NCBI RefSeq assembly: GCF_040548735.1
Contig: NZ_JBEPSD010000001.1
Location: 2,232,001 to 2,296,000 of the forward strand
From: Rhodanobacter soli
GTDB lineage: Bacteria > Pseudomonadota > Gammaproteobacteria > Xanthomonadales > Rhodanobacteraceae
Direction: 5' to 3'
DNA: 64,000 nucleotides
A model generated the notes under the pieces. That model saw only the letters and a list, made by a program, of their open reading frames with translations, searched no databases and was not told the DNA's origin. A program made the translations under genes and the position numbers. This document shows, in pieces, positions 43,507-53,065 of the stretch (the first letter of the stretch is position 1; each line of letters starts with the position of its first letter).

Positions 43507-46350
43507 ATGACCCACCCGGAATCCGCCGCGCTGCGAGCGCTGATCGACGACCGCTATGGCGATCTGGCCGCCCGTTGCCGCGCCGCCGGCGTGCCCCTGC
43601 ACGACGACGCCGGCGTAGCCGAGCGGATCCGCCGCACCCTGCTGGCCAGCGACTTCGCCTTCGACGTGTGGTGCCGCCAGCCGCAACTGCTGGCGCCGGC
43701 CGGGCTGGAGCGGCTGCGCTCGGGCAGCGACGCCAGCGCTCGCATCGATGCATTGAGGTTGCCGGACGACGAAGCCGCCTGCATGGTCGCGCTGCGCCGC
43801 TTCCGCCACGCCGAAGCGCTGCGGCTGGTGTTTCGCGACGTCAACGGGCTGGACGAGCTGCCGGAAACCCTGTCCGCCACCAGCGTGCTGTACGAGGCGT
43901 TGCTCGGCGTGGCGCTGGACTGGTCCGAGCGCGCGCTGGCCGCGCGCTACGGCCACAGCCGCGACCACGACGGCGCACTGCAGCGGCTGCTGGTGATCGG
44001 CTTCGGCAAGCTCGGCGGCAGCGAGCTGAACTTCTCCTCCGACATCGACCTGGTGCTGGCGTACCCGAACGCCGGCCAGACCGACGGCGCGCGCCCGCTC
44101 GACAACAGCGAATACTTCATCCGGCTCGGCCGCCAGCTGGTGCGCCTGCTGAACGAGCCGACCATGGACGGCATCTGCGCACGGGTCGACCTGCGCTTGC
44201 GTCCGTTCGGCAACGCCGGCCGGCTGGCGCTGTCGTTCGCCGCGATGGAGCAGTACTACCAGAGCGAGGGCCGCGACTGGGAACGCTACGCGTGGATCAA
44301 GGCGCGCCCGGTCGCCGGCGACCGGGCTGCCGGCAAGCAGCTGCAGGAACTGCTGCGCCCGTTCGTCTATCGCAAGTACCTCGACTACACCGCGTTCGCG
44401 GGGCTGCGCGAGATGAAGGCGCTGATCGACGCGGAAGTGGCGCGCAAGGATCTCGCCGACAACCTCAAGCTCGGCCCTGGCGGCATCCGCGAGATCGAAT
44501 TCATCGTGCAGCTGACCCAGCTGATCCGCGGCGGCCGCGAACCGTCCCTGCGCGTGCGCGGCCTGCTGAGCGCGCTGACCGCATGCGAGGCGCGCGGCCA
44601 TATCAACGCGGCGCGCGCGCGCGTGTTGCGCGAGGCGTATGCGCTGTTGCGCCGGGTCGAGAACCGCGTGCAGATGCTGCGCGACGCGCAGACCCACGAC
44701 ATCCCCGCCGACGCGCTGAGCCGCGAGCGCATCGCGTTGAGCCTGGACTATCCCGACTGGGACAGCCTGCATGCGGCGCTGGCGAAACAGCGCGCCATCG
44801 TTAGCGAGGAATTCGCCGCCGTGCTGATGCCGCAGGGCGGCCGTGCCGCCCGCGTGCCGGCTGCCGACATGGTGCTGTGGCAGCGTGCCTGCGACGAATC
44901 GCTGGACGCCGCCACGCTGGAAGCCTCCGGCTTCGCGCCCGGCGACGAGCTGGCGGATGCCCTGCTGAAACTGCCGCAGGCCACGGCGGTGCGCGCGATG
45001 TCGGCGCGCTCGCGCGAGCGGCTCGATCACCTGATGCCACAGCTGTTCGACGCCGCCCGCGCCACCGCCGCGCCGGTGGCCAGCCTATTGCGGCTGTGCC
45101 GGCTGATGCAGGCGGTGGCGCGGCGCTCGTCCTACCTGGCCCTGCTGGAAGAGCAGCCGTCGGCGCGCCGGCGACTGGTGCGGCTGTTTGCCGACAGTGC
45201 ATTCCTGGCCGAGCGCGTCATCGCGCAGCCGCTGCTGCTGGACGACGTGCTCGACCCGCGCATCGACCAATTGCCGTTCAAGCGCGCCGACATCACCGCC
45301 GAGATCGCGCGCGTGCTGGGCACGCTGGAAGAGCGCGAGGCCGAGGCGGAGCTCGATCGGATCAACGAGTTCAAAGCCTCCACCGCGTTCCGGCTCGGCC
45401 TGGCGTTCAATGACGGCCGCGCCGACGCGGTCGCCACCGCGCGCCGGCTCGCCGCACTGGCCGAGTCGGTGATCGGCGCGGTGCTGGCGCTGGCTGAGCG
45501 CGAGCTGGTCGCCCAGCACGGCCGCCTGCCCGGCGAAGGTTCGGGTTTTTCCGTGCTGGGCTACGGCAGTCTCGGCGGCGAGGAGCTCGGCTTCGCCTCC
45601 GATCTCGACCTCGTCTTCGTCTACGACAGTCGCCGTGCGCAGGTGATGAGCGACGGCGCCCGGCCGATCGAGGGTTCGCGCTGGTACCAGCGGCTGGCCC
45701 AGCGGGTGATGAACTGGCTTACCGTGCTGACCCGCGGCGGCCGCCTGTACGAAGTCGACACGCGCCTGCGCCCGGACGGCTCCAAGGGCCTGCTGGTCAG
45801 CAGCCTTGACGCGTTCGTGGCGTACCAGCAGAGCCGCGCGTGGACGTGGGAGCATCAGGCGCTGCTGCGCGCGCGGCCGGTCGCCGGCGACGCGGCACTC
45901 AACGCCGAGTTGGCCGGGGTGCGTCGCGACATCCTGGCGGTGCCGCGCGAGCGCGCCACGGTGCTGGCCGAGGTCGGCAGCATGCGTGCGCGCTGGCGAG
46001 CCGAGCGCGACCGCTCCGACGAGCGCCAGCTCGACCTGAAGCAGGGTCACGGCGGCCTGCTCGACATCGAGTTCGCACTGCAGGGACTGGTGCTGGCGCA
46101 TGCGGCCGAGCAACCGGGCCTGCTCGGCGTTACCGCGAACGCCGGGCTGATCGAAGCGTGCCGCGTCGCCGGCCTGCTCGACAGCGACCAGTCCGCGATC
46201 CTTACCGTGGCCCATGCCGACCTGCTGCAACGCGCGCTCGCCTGCACGCTCGACCTGCGCTCGCGTATCGCCCCGCGCGATGCGGAGCTGGAGCAGCTGT
46301 GCGGCAGCGTGCGCGAGGTCACCGACGCGCTGGGCTTTGCGTTCGACTGA
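43507..46350 (+). CDS. glnE: Bifunctional glutamine synthetase adenylyltransferase/deadenylase (GlnE)
   Basis: This 947-residue enzyme adenylylates and deadenylylates glutamine synthetase according to nitrogen status. Two nucleotidyltransferase domains are present. The first has LLVIGFGKLGGSELNFSSDIDLVLAYP; the second has LGYGSLGGEELGFASDLDLVFVYD. Each is followed by its helical regulatory region (YEVDTRLRPDGSKGLLVSS in the second). ATG 43507 is the best start by family alignment; ATGs at 43489 and upstream exist and no clear ribosome-binding site separates them. Confidence 0.97.
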   Translation: MTHPESAALRALIDDRYGDLAARCRAAGVPLHDDAGVAERIRRTLLASDFAFDVWCRQPQLLAPAGLERLRSGSDASARIDALRLPDDEAACMVALRRFRHAEALRLVFRDVNGLDELPETLSATSVLYEALLGVALDWSERALAARYGHSRDHDGALQRLLVIGFGKLGGSELNFSSDIDLVLAYPNAGQTDGARPLDNSEYFIRLGRQLVRLLNEPTMDGICARVDLRLRPFGNAGRLALSFAAMEQYYQSEGRDWERYAWIKARPVAGDRAAGKQLQELLRPFVYRKYLDYTAFAGLREMKALIDAEVARKDLADNLKLGPGGIREIEFIVQLTQLIRGGREPSLRVRGLLSALTACEARGHINAARARVLREAYALLRRVENRVQMLRDAQTHDIPADALSRERIALSLDYPDWDSLHAALAKQRAIVSEEFAAVLMPQGGRAARVPAADMVLWQRACDESLDAATLEASGFAPGDELADALLKLPQATAVRAMSARSRERLDHLMPQLFDAARATAAPVASLLRLCRLMQAVARRSSYLALLEEQPSARRRLVRLFADSAFLAERVIAQPLLLDDVLDPRIDQLPFKRADITAEIARVLGTLEEREAEAELDRINEFKASTAFRLGLAFNDGRADAVATARRLAALAESVIGAVLALAERELVAQHGRLPGEGSGFSVLGYGSLGGEELGFASDLDLVFVYDSRRAQVMSDGARPIEGSRWYQRLAQRVMNWLTVLTRGGRLYEVDTRLRPDGSKGLLVSSLDAFVAYQQSRAWTWEHQALLRARPVAGDAALNAELAGVRRDILAVPRERATVLAEVGSMRARWRAERDRSDERQLDLKQGHGGLLDIEFALQGLVLAHAAEQPGLLGVTANAGLIEACRVAGLLDSDQSAILTVAHADLLQRALACTLDLRSRIAPRDAELEQLCGSVREVTDALGFAFD

Positions 46351-46358
46351 GCAGCGGC

Positions 46359-47345
46359 TCAGTCCAGCGCCTGCTGCGCCTGCCGTCGCTGGATCCGCGC
46401 GCGCAGTTCGGCGGCGATGCTCGCGGTCTCGCGCAGCGGGGTGGCCGAGGCCGGCGCCTGGCTGTCGAGATCATGCAGTCGCCCGGCCGCGCGCAACGCC
46501 TGATGGAAGCGCGCGATCTTTGCCGGCAGCGGCGTGGTGACGAAGGTCTCGACCGGGCAGCCGACGGCGCAGGCTTCGCTCAGCATGTTCACCGAGTCGG
46601 GGGTGACCACCAGGCGATCGGCCCAGCCGAGCACGCCGGGATAGGGGTTGCGGCCGTCGTCGGGGCCGGCCCAGACCAGGCCCGGCACGTCGTGCAGCGT
46701 CCTGCGGAACACCTCGATCAGCGCCGGTGAGGTGCGCCGCGAACCCAGCACCAGCAGGCTGCCGCCTTCATGATGCTGGCGTTCGAGCAGGCGTACGGCG
46801 AGCTGGCGGGCGTAGTCCGCATTCAGCGCGATGCCCTGGCGCGGGCCGCCGAGCAGCACGCCCACACGCGGCTGCGGCAGCTCGGCGAAGCTGGGGCAGG
46901 CATCGCGGCCGTCGGCCAGCCATTCGTCGTCCACCGAGTTCAGCGAGCCGAGCGGGTGCAGCACGTTGGGACCGTCGAGTTGGTCGTGGCGGGGCGCGAT
47001 CACCGTGTCCCAGTGCGCGGGGTCGATGCGTGGGTCCAGGATTTGCACGGTGTAGCACTGCCCGTCGGACAGCCGGCGCAGCATGCGCGTGAACAGCGCG
47101 GCGGCGCGGCCGCAGCCGATCGCCACGGCCGGCCACGGCGGCGCGAACAGGCGGCGCTGACGGGCGGGCAGGGCGAGCCGGCCGCCCAGTTCCAGCCGTG
47201 GCGCCAGCCACGACCACGGTGCGCGCGGCCGCAATACGAGATGACGCAGCGGCAGTTGCAGGTGTCCCGCCAGCGCCAGCGCCTGGCGTTGGTTGCCGGC
47301 CGCGCTGTCGGTGACCACCCAGCATTCGCCGTGCAGTCTCAGCAC
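46359..47345 (-). CDS. ELM1/GtrOC1-like protein (DUF1022 family)
   Basis: This protein of about 328 residues has the ELM1-type N-terminus ECWVVTDSAAGNQRQALALAGHL and RHLVLRPRAPWSWLAPRL. It continues VAIGCGRAAALF, LLGGPRQGIALNADYARQLAVRLL and VTPDSVNMLSEACAVGCPVETFV. The fold is a GT-B glycosyltransferase-like one. In plants ELM1 affects mitochondrial fission, but the bacterial role is unknown. The start is uncertain: GTG at 47345 or 47351; longer frames reach to 47465 but would run into the divergent promoter. It is convergent with glnE. Confidence 0.85.
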   Translation of the reverse strand: MLRLHGECWVVTDSAAGNQRQALALAGHLQLPLRHLVLRPRAPWSWLAPRLELGGRLALPARQRRLFAPPWPAVAIGCGRAAALFTRMLRRLSDGQCYTVQILDPRIDPAHWDTVIAPRHDQLDGPNVLHPLGSLNSVDDEWLADGRDACPSFAELPQPRVGVLLGGPRQGIALNADYARQLAVRLLERQHHEGGSLLVLGSRRTSPALIEVFRRTLHDVPGLVWAGPDDGRNPYPGVLGWADRLVVTPDSVNMLSEACAVGCPVETFVTTPLPAKIARFHQALRAAGRLHDLDSQAPASATPLRETASIAAELRARIQRRQAQQALD

Positions 47346-47476
47346 GGGCACAGGCCCTGCATTGTTTCCCGAATGAACACGGTATGTTCCCCTAATGGGT
47401 GGGCTGTTCGCGTACGAGCGCCTATACACTTGCAGGATGGCGTCATTGCCGGCGCGTCTTTCCACAGAGGATACCG

Positions 47477-48070
47477 ATGAGCGAGTTGCTTTCCGAGGCC
47501 AGTCTGGACCAGTTGTTCCGCAGTGCCCGCACCTTCAATGCGTGGCTGCCGAAAGAAGTGAGCGACGAGCAGCTGCAGCAGGTCTACGACCTGGCCAAGT
47601 TCGGCCCGACCAGCGCGAACTCCTCGCCCATGCGGGTGGTCTTCGTGAAGTCGAAGGCGGCGAAGGCGAAGCTGGAGCCGTTCCTGTCCGACGGCAACCG
47701 CGCCAAGACCATGGAAGCGCCGGTCACCGCGATCGTCGCCACCGACCACGAATTCTACGAGCAGCTGCCGCGGCTGTTCCCGCACACCGACGCGCGCAGC
47801 TGGTTCGTCGGCAACCAGCCGCTGATCGACACCACCGCTTTCCGCAACGCCACCCTGCAGGGCGCCTACCTGCTGCTGGCGGCGCGCGCGGTCGGGCTCG
47901 ACTGCGGCCCGATGTCCGGCTTCGACAATGCCGGCGTGGATGCGGCGTTCTTCGCCGGCACCTCGATCAAGTCGAACTTCCTGATCAGCATCGGTTACGG
48001 CGACGCCAGCCGCAACCTGTTCGCGCGCAGCCCCCGCCTCGCGTTCGGCGAAGCCTGCACGATCGCCTGA
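47477..48070 (+). CDS. Malonic semialdehyde reductase RutE-like nitroreductase
   Basis: This 197-residue nitroreductase-fold protein begins [48 protein letters not shown], which is typical of RutE/HadB-type FMN enzymes. It continues [24 protein letters not shown] and [21 protein letters not shown]. RutE reduces malonic semialdehyde to 3-hydroxypropionate in pyrimidine breakdown, but no other rut genes are here. A generic nitroreductase role is possible. GAGG precedes ATG 47477. Confidence 0.88.
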   Translation: MSELLSEASLDQLFRSARTFNAWLPKEVSDEQLQQVYDLAKFGPTSANSSPMRVVFVKSKAAKAKLEPFLSDGNRAKTMEAPVTAIVATDHEFYEQLPRLFPHTDARSWFVGNQPLIDTTAFRNATLQGAYLLLAARAVGLDCGPMSGFDNAGVDAAFFAGTSIKSNFLISIGYGDASRNLFARSPRLAFGEACTIA

Positions 48071-48121
48071 AGTCCACGTCACATCCCACTGTCCCGTCCC
48101 CACTTTTCCAGGAGCTTTTCC

Positions 48122-48715
48122 ATGCGTGCATTGAAGTATCTCGCTCTCGCCGGCCTGCTCGGCGCCGCCGTGTCGGTCCAGGCCGCCCCGGTCACCTACA
48201 AGCTCGATCCCGGCCACACGATGGTGCTGTTCAGCTGGAACCACTTCGGCTACTCCAACCCCACCGCCGACCTCGGCCTGGGTGAAGGCACCCTGGTGTT
48301 CGACGAGCAGCATCCGGCCAATTCCAGCGTGGAAGTGACCCTGCCGTTGGCCAGGCTCGACACCCACGTGTCGGCGCTGGACGAGCATCTGAAGAAGCCG
48401 GATTTCCTCAATGCCGACCAGTACCCGGTGGTGACCTTCAAGAGCACCGAGGTGCAGCCGCTGGGCGGCAACAAGTTCAAGGTCACCGGCAACCTCACCG
48501 TGCACGGCGTGACCCGGCCGGTGGTGCTGGATGCGACGCTGAACAAGGTCGGCCCGCATCCGATGACCAAGGCGCCGTCGATCGGTTTCGACGCCACAGC
48601 CAGCATCAAGCGGTCGGATTTCGGCGTCGGCGCCTATGTGCCGAACGTCAGCGACGAGCTCACCATCCGCATCACCACCGAAGGTTCGGTGCCGAAGAAG
48701 GCCGCGGCCAAGTAA
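48122..48715 (+). CDS. YceI family polyisoprenoid-binding periplasmic protein
   Basis: This 197-residue protein has a signal peptide (residues 1-21) and a YceI lipocalin-like domain: YKLDPGHTMVLFSWNHFGYSNPTADLGLGEG, FLNADQYPVVTFKSTEV and VTGNLTVHGVTRPVVLDATL. It binds a polyisoprenoid chain in relatives and is thought to act in isoprenoid transport or stress. AGGAGC precedes ATG 48122. A perfect bidirectional terminator follows. Confidence 0.94.
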   Translation: MRALKYLALAGLLGAAVSVQAAPVTYKLDPGHTMVLFSWNHFGYSNPTADLGLGEGTLVFDEQHPANSSVEVTLPLARLDTHVSALDEHLKKPDFLNADQYPVVTFKSTEVQPLGGNKFKVTGNLTVHGVTRPVVLDATLNKVGPHPMTKAPSIGFDATASIKRSDFGVGAYVPNVSDELTIRITTEGSVPKKAAAK

Positions 48716-48724
48716 AATTCCGTG

Positions 48725-48770
48725 GCCCACAAAAAAACCGCGCCATCATCGGCGCGGTTTTTTTGTGGGC
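48725..48770. terminator. Bidirectional intrinsic terminator
   Basis: The long palindrome GCCCACAAAAAAACCGCGCC-ATCATC-GGCGCGG plus a T-rich right arm spans 48725-48770. T-runs flank both sides of the GC stem, so it can end transcripts from the YceI gene (plus) and the Yip1-like gene (minus). Confidence 0.93.
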
Positions 48771-48782
48771 TGACAAAGCGGA

Positions 48783-50048
48783 TCAGTTCGCCTTCACACC
48801 CGCGTCCTTCAGCGATTCCAGCTTGCCGAGGTCGATGCTGGCGACCGCCTGCTTCAGCTGGTCGATGCTGTCGACGTTGCCGTTCGCCTTCACCGTGAAG
48901 CGCTTGCCGACCACCACGCTGTATTCGCCGTACTTCGACTGGGTGTCCCATTCCTCGTGGACCAGGTTGCCGTCGGCGCTGTAGGTTTTCTCGTAGCCGT
49001 GGTCGGTCTGCTTTTCTTCCTCCGGCGCCATCGCGGCGGCCAGCGACATGAAGCCCTTGGCGCCGCCGGTGTCGGAGACTTCCAGCGTGACGTGCTGGCC
49101 GTTGTCGGCGGCGTAGTTGGCGCTGGCCTGGGAGATCTGCATGCCCATCGCACTGTTGCGCTCGGCCGACAGGCTGCTGCGCTTGAGGTTGCCCAGGCTA
49201 TCGGGCAGGAAGGCCTTGATCTGGTCCGGCGCCAGCGCCTCGACGTTGCCGTTGCTGCCGGCCATGGCGCCCATCATCTTGCCCATCGCGGCGGACTGCG
49301 CCTGGCCATCACCGGATTTCTGCGCGGCGTCCAGCTCCTTGCTGGCCTGTTCGGCACGCTGGCCCATCGCGGCGAGCTTGCCGAGTGCGCTGTCACTGTC
49401 GATGGTGACGCTGTCGCCGTTGCTGCCGGTGACGTGCATGCCGCCCATCGCCGCACCCGTCATCGCGGCGGTGCCGACCACACCGACGACGATCGCGCCG
49501 ACGATCCAGCTCAGCACGATCGCGATGATCACGCTGACCGCGGTATAGCCGCCGGCTTTTTCCGGCGGGCACTTCATGGTGTGCGGAAGGCCCAGGTACA
49601 GCAGGTAGATGGCGTAGACCGCACCGGCGATCGCGATCAGCCAGCCCAGCCACGGCACGATCACCGCGATGCCGGCGATCCAGCTGGCGGTCCAGGCGTA
49701 GGCCACGGTCTTCAGTGCCTGCACCATGTCCTTCTGGCCGCCGAAGGTGGGTGCCAGTGCGTTGATAATCAGCGCCACCACGTAGACGATCACCAGCGCC
49801 AGCACGTAGTGCAGCACCATGCCCACGATGCCCATGCCGATCGGCGTGCGCACAGTGATGCCGAACGCGCTGGTGCCGATCAGGCTGCCCTTGATGAAGC
49901 CGGCGATGATCGGCAGGGCGGCGACGATCGCGATGTAGCCGGCGTACAGGCTTTGCACGGTGGCCGGCTCGGCGGCGGCCGCGGGCCATTCGGTCCTGGG
50001 CGTGGTCAGGATGGCCTTGATGCGTTCAATGATCTTTCCGAAATCCAT
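48783..50048 (-). CDS. Yip1-domain membrane protein with C-terminal soluble domain
   Basis: This 421-residue protein begins MDFGKIIERIKAILTTPRTEWPAAAAEP, the typical Yip1-family start, followed by five membrane helices to about residue 205. The remainder (about 205-421) is soluble, with a Ser/Asp-rich part (SGDGQAQSAAMGKMMGAMAG) and a C-terminal beta-rich region (VTLEVSDTGGAKGF...YSVVVGKRFTVKANGN). Yip1 proteins in bacteria have no set role. The extra domain is not one I recognise. Confidence 0.83.
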   Translation of the reverse strand: MDFGKIIERIKAILTTPRTEWPAAAAEPATVQSLYAGYIAIVAALPIIAGFIKGSLIGTSAFGITVRTPIGMGIVGMVLHYVLALVIVYVVALIINALAPTFGGQKDMVQALKTVAYAWTASWIAGIAVIVPWLGWLIAIAGAVYAIYLLYLGLPHTMKCPPEKAGGYTAVSVIIAIVLSWIVGAIVVGVVGTAAMTGAAMGGMHVTGSNGDSVTIDSDSALGKLAAMGQRAEQASKELDAAQKSGDGQAQSAAMGKMMGAMAGSNGNVEALAPDQIKAFLPDSLGNLKRSSLSAERNSAMGMQISQASANYAADNGQHVTLEVSDTGGAKGFMSLAAAMAPEEEKQTDHGYEKTYSADGNLVHEEWDTQSKYGEYSVVVGKRFTVKANGNVDSIDQLKQAVASIDLGKLESLKDAGVKAN

Positions 50049-50253
50049 GGTCAGCTCCTAAGCCCGTTGCAGTTGGCCCGGCGCAGGGCGCCGGGTCGAG
50101 GATGGTGTGCTCACTTCATGACAACCGCCGCAGCTGTATGACGGCTGGGCGCCGCGGCGGTGGTTTTTCCCTGGAGTTCCCCTGTGCTGTCCCCCGACAG
50201 AAGGCTGCAGCCTGCTACCATTTGCGGCCTGATGTCCAGTCTGGAGTCCACTG

Positions 50254-50463
50254 ATGTCATCCCCCCTTTCCGCGGCGGCGTCATTGATGCCGGCAAATGC
50301 CGAAAATCGTTACGAAGTGACGCGCGCCGACCTGCCGCTGTCCTGTCCGATGCCCGGCATGGCGCTATGGGATTCGCACCCGAAGGTGTACCTGCCGATC
50401 GTCGACGATGGCGGCGAATCAACCTGCGCCTACTGTGGCGCGCATTACGTCTTGCGCGACTGA
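50254..50463 (+). CDS. Zinc-finger (zf-CHCC type) protein
   Basis: This 69-residue protein has a core from about residue 12: YEVTRADLPLSCPMPGMALWDSHPKVYLPI...STCAYCGAHYVL. The zinc ligands appear as Cys31, His43, Cys59 and Cys62. This matches zf-CHCC proteins, relatives of mitochondrial complex I subunit NDUFS6. The ATG at 50287 is another possible start. Function in bacteria is unknown. It precedes the glycosyltransferase gene by 54 bases. Confidence 0.85.
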   Translation: MSSPLSAAASLMPANAENRYEVTRADLPLSCPMPGMALWDSHPKVYLPIVDDGGESTCAYCGAHYVLRD

Positions 50464-50517
50464 TCGTCCGGGTCCACCCGAACAGCTGGCGGCACTAATT
50501 TTGCATGTCTCCAGAGA

Positions 50518-51669
50518 ATGAAAGCCTCCAGCCCAGAGCTCATGTCCAGCATTGCCGTGCCCGTCAAGCTGCTGACCGTGGTCCAACTGATCCCCGCGCT
50601 GCATTCCGGCGGCGCGGAGCGTTCGGCGCTGGAAATCGCACGGGCGCTGGTGCAGGCCGGCCACCGCTCGGTGGTGATCTCGGCCGGCGGACGGCTGGTC
50701 GAACAGTTGCAGGCCGAGGGCAGCGAACACATCACGCTGGACCTGGGCCGCAAGTCACTGGGCACGCTGACTAGGCTTGGCGCGTTGCGCCGTGCGCTGC
50801 GTGAGCTGAAACCCGACATCGTGCATGCCCGTTCGCGGCTGCCGGCCTGGATGGGCTGGTGGGCGCTGAAGGGGATGACGCCACGGCCGCATTTCGTCAC
50901 CACCGTGCACGGGCTCAATTCGCCGGGCCGCTACAGCGCGATCCTGCTGCGCGGCGAGCGCGTGGTGGCGGTCTCGCAGACCCTGCGCGACTACGTGCTG
51001 AGCCACTACCGCTGGCTGGAACCCGGCAAGGTGCGGGTGATCCCTCGCGGCATCGATCCGGTCGCATTTCCCTATGGGCACCGCCCCGACGATGCGTGGC
51101 AGAAGGCGTTCTTCGCCGAGTTCCCGGCGCTGACCGGCGCGCCGCTGCTGACCCTGCCCGGACGCGGCACGCGGCTGAAGGGGCACCACGACGCGATCGA
51201 GCTGCTGGCCGACCTGAAGCGCCGCGGCATCGAGGCGCGATTGCTGCTGCTGGGCGTGATCGAACCCGGCCGCGAGGCCTACGTGGCCGAATTGCGCGAG
51301 CTGATCCGCGTGCGCGGGGTGACCTCGCAGGTGGTACTGGCGCCGCCGCGCCACGACATGCGCGACATCTACGCGATCTCGGCGCTGGTACTGCAGCTGT
51401 CGAACAAGCCCGAATCGTTCGGGCGCACGGTGATCGAGGCGCTGTCGCTGTGCCGGCCGGTGCTGGGCTACGCGCACGGCGGCGTCGGCGAGCTGCTGGC
51501 CGAACTGTATCCGGCCGGCCGCGTGCCCCCGGGCGATCGCGAGCGGCTGGTCGAGCGTGCCGCCGAGCTGCTGCGGGTGGCGCCGCCGATCTCGCCGCTG
51601 CAGAGCTACCGCCTGGTCGACATGCAGCAGGCCACGCTGGCGCTGTACGACGAAGTGACCGCCGGCTGA
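50518..51669 (+). CDS. Glycosyltransferase family 4 protein (lipopolysaccharide cluster)
   Basis: This 383-residue GT-B protein has an N-terminal acceptor domain (LLTVVQLIPALHSGGAERSALEIARALVQAGH) and a C-terminal donor domain with the E-x7-E motif in PESFGRTVIEALSLCRPV. The retaining GT4 type is likely. ATG 50518 and 50542 are both possible starts. Its neighbours (O-antigen ligase and GT2) suggest it adds a core or O-chain sugar. The donor sugar cannot be told. Confidence 0.88.
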   Translation: MKASSPELMSSIAVPVKLLTVVQLIPALHSGGAERSALEIARALVQAGHRSVVISAGGRLVEQLQAEGSEHITLDLGRKSLGTLTRLGALRRALRELKPDIVHARSRLPAWMGWWALKGMTPRPHFVTTVHGLNSPGRYSAILLRGERVVAVSQTLRDYVLSHYRWLEPGKVRVIPRGIDPVAFPYGHRPDDAWQKAFFAEFPALTGAPLLTLPGRGTRLKGHHDAIELLADLKRRGIEARLLLLGVIEPGREAYVAELRELIRVRGVTSQVVLAPPRHDMRDIYAISALVLQLSNKPESFGRTVIEALSLCRPVLGYAHGGVGELLAELYPAGRVPPGDRERLVERAAELLRVAPPISPLQSYRLVDMQQATLALYDEVTAG

Positions 51670-51733
51670 GAGCCCGCTTGGCGGGTGTGCGCACTCGCCT
51701 ACAATGCGTGATCGTCTTCGCCACGGTCCGCGC

Positions 51734-53065
51734 ATGAATTCCTTCACCACCTCACTCAAGGCCGCGCTGCGTTCCCCGCTGCTGCCGTTCTGGCTGGTGA
51801 TCGCCCTGCTGCCGTTCGGGCGCAGTTCCGAACTGGGCACCGTGCTGTGCCTGCTCGGCGTGATCATGCTGTTCGCGCGCGACCCGCAGGCGCTGCGCCA
51901 GCATGCCGGCGCGCGGCTGCTGCTGTGGCTGCTGGCCGCCTACGCGGGGGCCGCGCTGCTCTCCGCCGTCGACGCGATCATGCCGGGCAAGAGCTGGAGC
52001 ACCGTGCCCGCCCTGCTGCGCTACGCGCCGCTGGGCCTGTACGCCTGCTTCGCGATTCGCCGCGAGCACAAGCTGCAGGCGCTGTATGTGGCCGTGGCGT
52101 GGGTGCTGGCGCTGTGGTGCGCCGACGCCTGGCTGCAGGCGCTGACCGGCTGGAGTCTGGGCGGGCGCGCCGAGGCCGAGCGCGTCTCCGGCATCTTCGG
52201 TGCCGACAATCTCAAGCTGGGGCCGACCCTGGCGGTGCTGTCGCCGTTCGCGCTGTGGGCGGCGCGGCGGCGCTGGGGTCTGCCCGGCCTGCTGCTCGCG
52301 TTCGCGCTGGTGCTGGGGCCGGTGCTGCTGGCCGGCTCGCGTGCGGCCTGGCTGTGCTACGCGCTGGTGGCGCTGGGTTTTGCCTGGCGCGAGGCCCGTT
52401 CGCCGCTGCGTTTCGCCGGTTTCTGCGTGATCGCGGCGGTGCTGCTGGCGCTGGCCGGCGGCATCGCCTGGAAGGCTTCCGCGCGCTTCCATGACCGCGT
52501 CGAGCGCACCCTGCTCGCGTTGCAGGGCACCGACCAGTCCATCGACACTGCGCTCAGCGGCAGGCTCGAGATCTGGCGCACCGGCGTCAACATGTTCATG
52601 GCGCACCCGATCAACGGCGTCGGCGTGCGCGGCTTCCGCTATGCGTATCCGCAATACGCCGCGGCGAACGATCACTTCGTGGTGACCACGGAAGCCTGCG
52701 GCGTGGGCGAGGGCGCCTGCCACGCGCACCAGCTGGTGCTGGAGGTGCTCGCCGAAACCGGCACGCTCGGCCTGCTGCTGTGGCTGGCCGCGGTGGCGCT
52801 GGCGTGGCGCGCATGGCGCCGGGTCGGTGCGGCGGCGCGGGCGCGGGCGTTCCCGGTCACCCTGGCGTTGGGCGTGATGCTGTTCCCGCTGAACACCCAC
52901 CTGGCGTTCTATTCGGCGTGGTGGGGGCTGCTGTTCGCCTGGCTGCTCGGGCTGTGGTGCGCCAGTTTGTTCGTTGCCGGCGTCCCTGCCGGCGAAGAAG
53001 AGCCCGGCATCCGTGCCGGACTCTTCAAAAGAGCGCTTCCTCGGAAGAGTCTCGATGGAGCGTGA
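51734..53065 (+). CDS. O-antigen ligase family protein (Wzy_C domain)
   Basis: This 443-residue protein has about ten to twelve helices and a periplasmic loop with the Wzy_C pattern SGRLEIWRTGVNMFMAHPINGVGVRGFRYAYPQYAAAND, including HAHQLVLEVLAETGTLG. This fits WaaL/RfaL-like ligases. They join the O-chain from undecaprenyl diphosphate to lipid A-core on the periplasmic face. The 3' end overlaps the next gene by 11 bases. ATG 51734 gives a sensible N-terminus. Confidence 0.88.
   Translation: MNSFTTSLKAALRSPLLPFWLVIALLPFGRSSELGTVLCLLGVIMLFARDPQALRQHAGARLLLWLLAAYAGAALLSAVDAIMPGKSWSTVPALLRYAPLGLYACFAIRREHKLQALYVAVAWVLALWCADAWLQALTGWSLGGRAEAERVSGIFGADNLKLGPTLAVLSPFALWAARRRWGLPGLLLAFALVLGPVLLAGSRAAWLCYALVALGFAWREARSPLRFAGFCVIAAVLLALAGGIAWKASARFHDRVERTLLALQGTDQSIDTALSGRLEIWRTGVNMFMAHPINGVGVRGFRYAYPQYAAANDHFVVTTEACGVGEGACHAHQLVLEVLAETGTLGLLLWLAAVALAWRAWRRVGAAARARAFPVTLALGVMLFPLNTHLAFYSAWWGLLFAWLLGLWCASLFVAGVPAGEEEPGIRAGLFKRALPRKSLDGA

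Noticed and set aside
47346..47465. N-terminal extension of the ELM1-like protein to 47465
   Set aside because: The extension would enter the promoter region of the divergent nitroreductase gene, and the family begins near the ECWVVTD segment, so a start at about 47345 is preferred.
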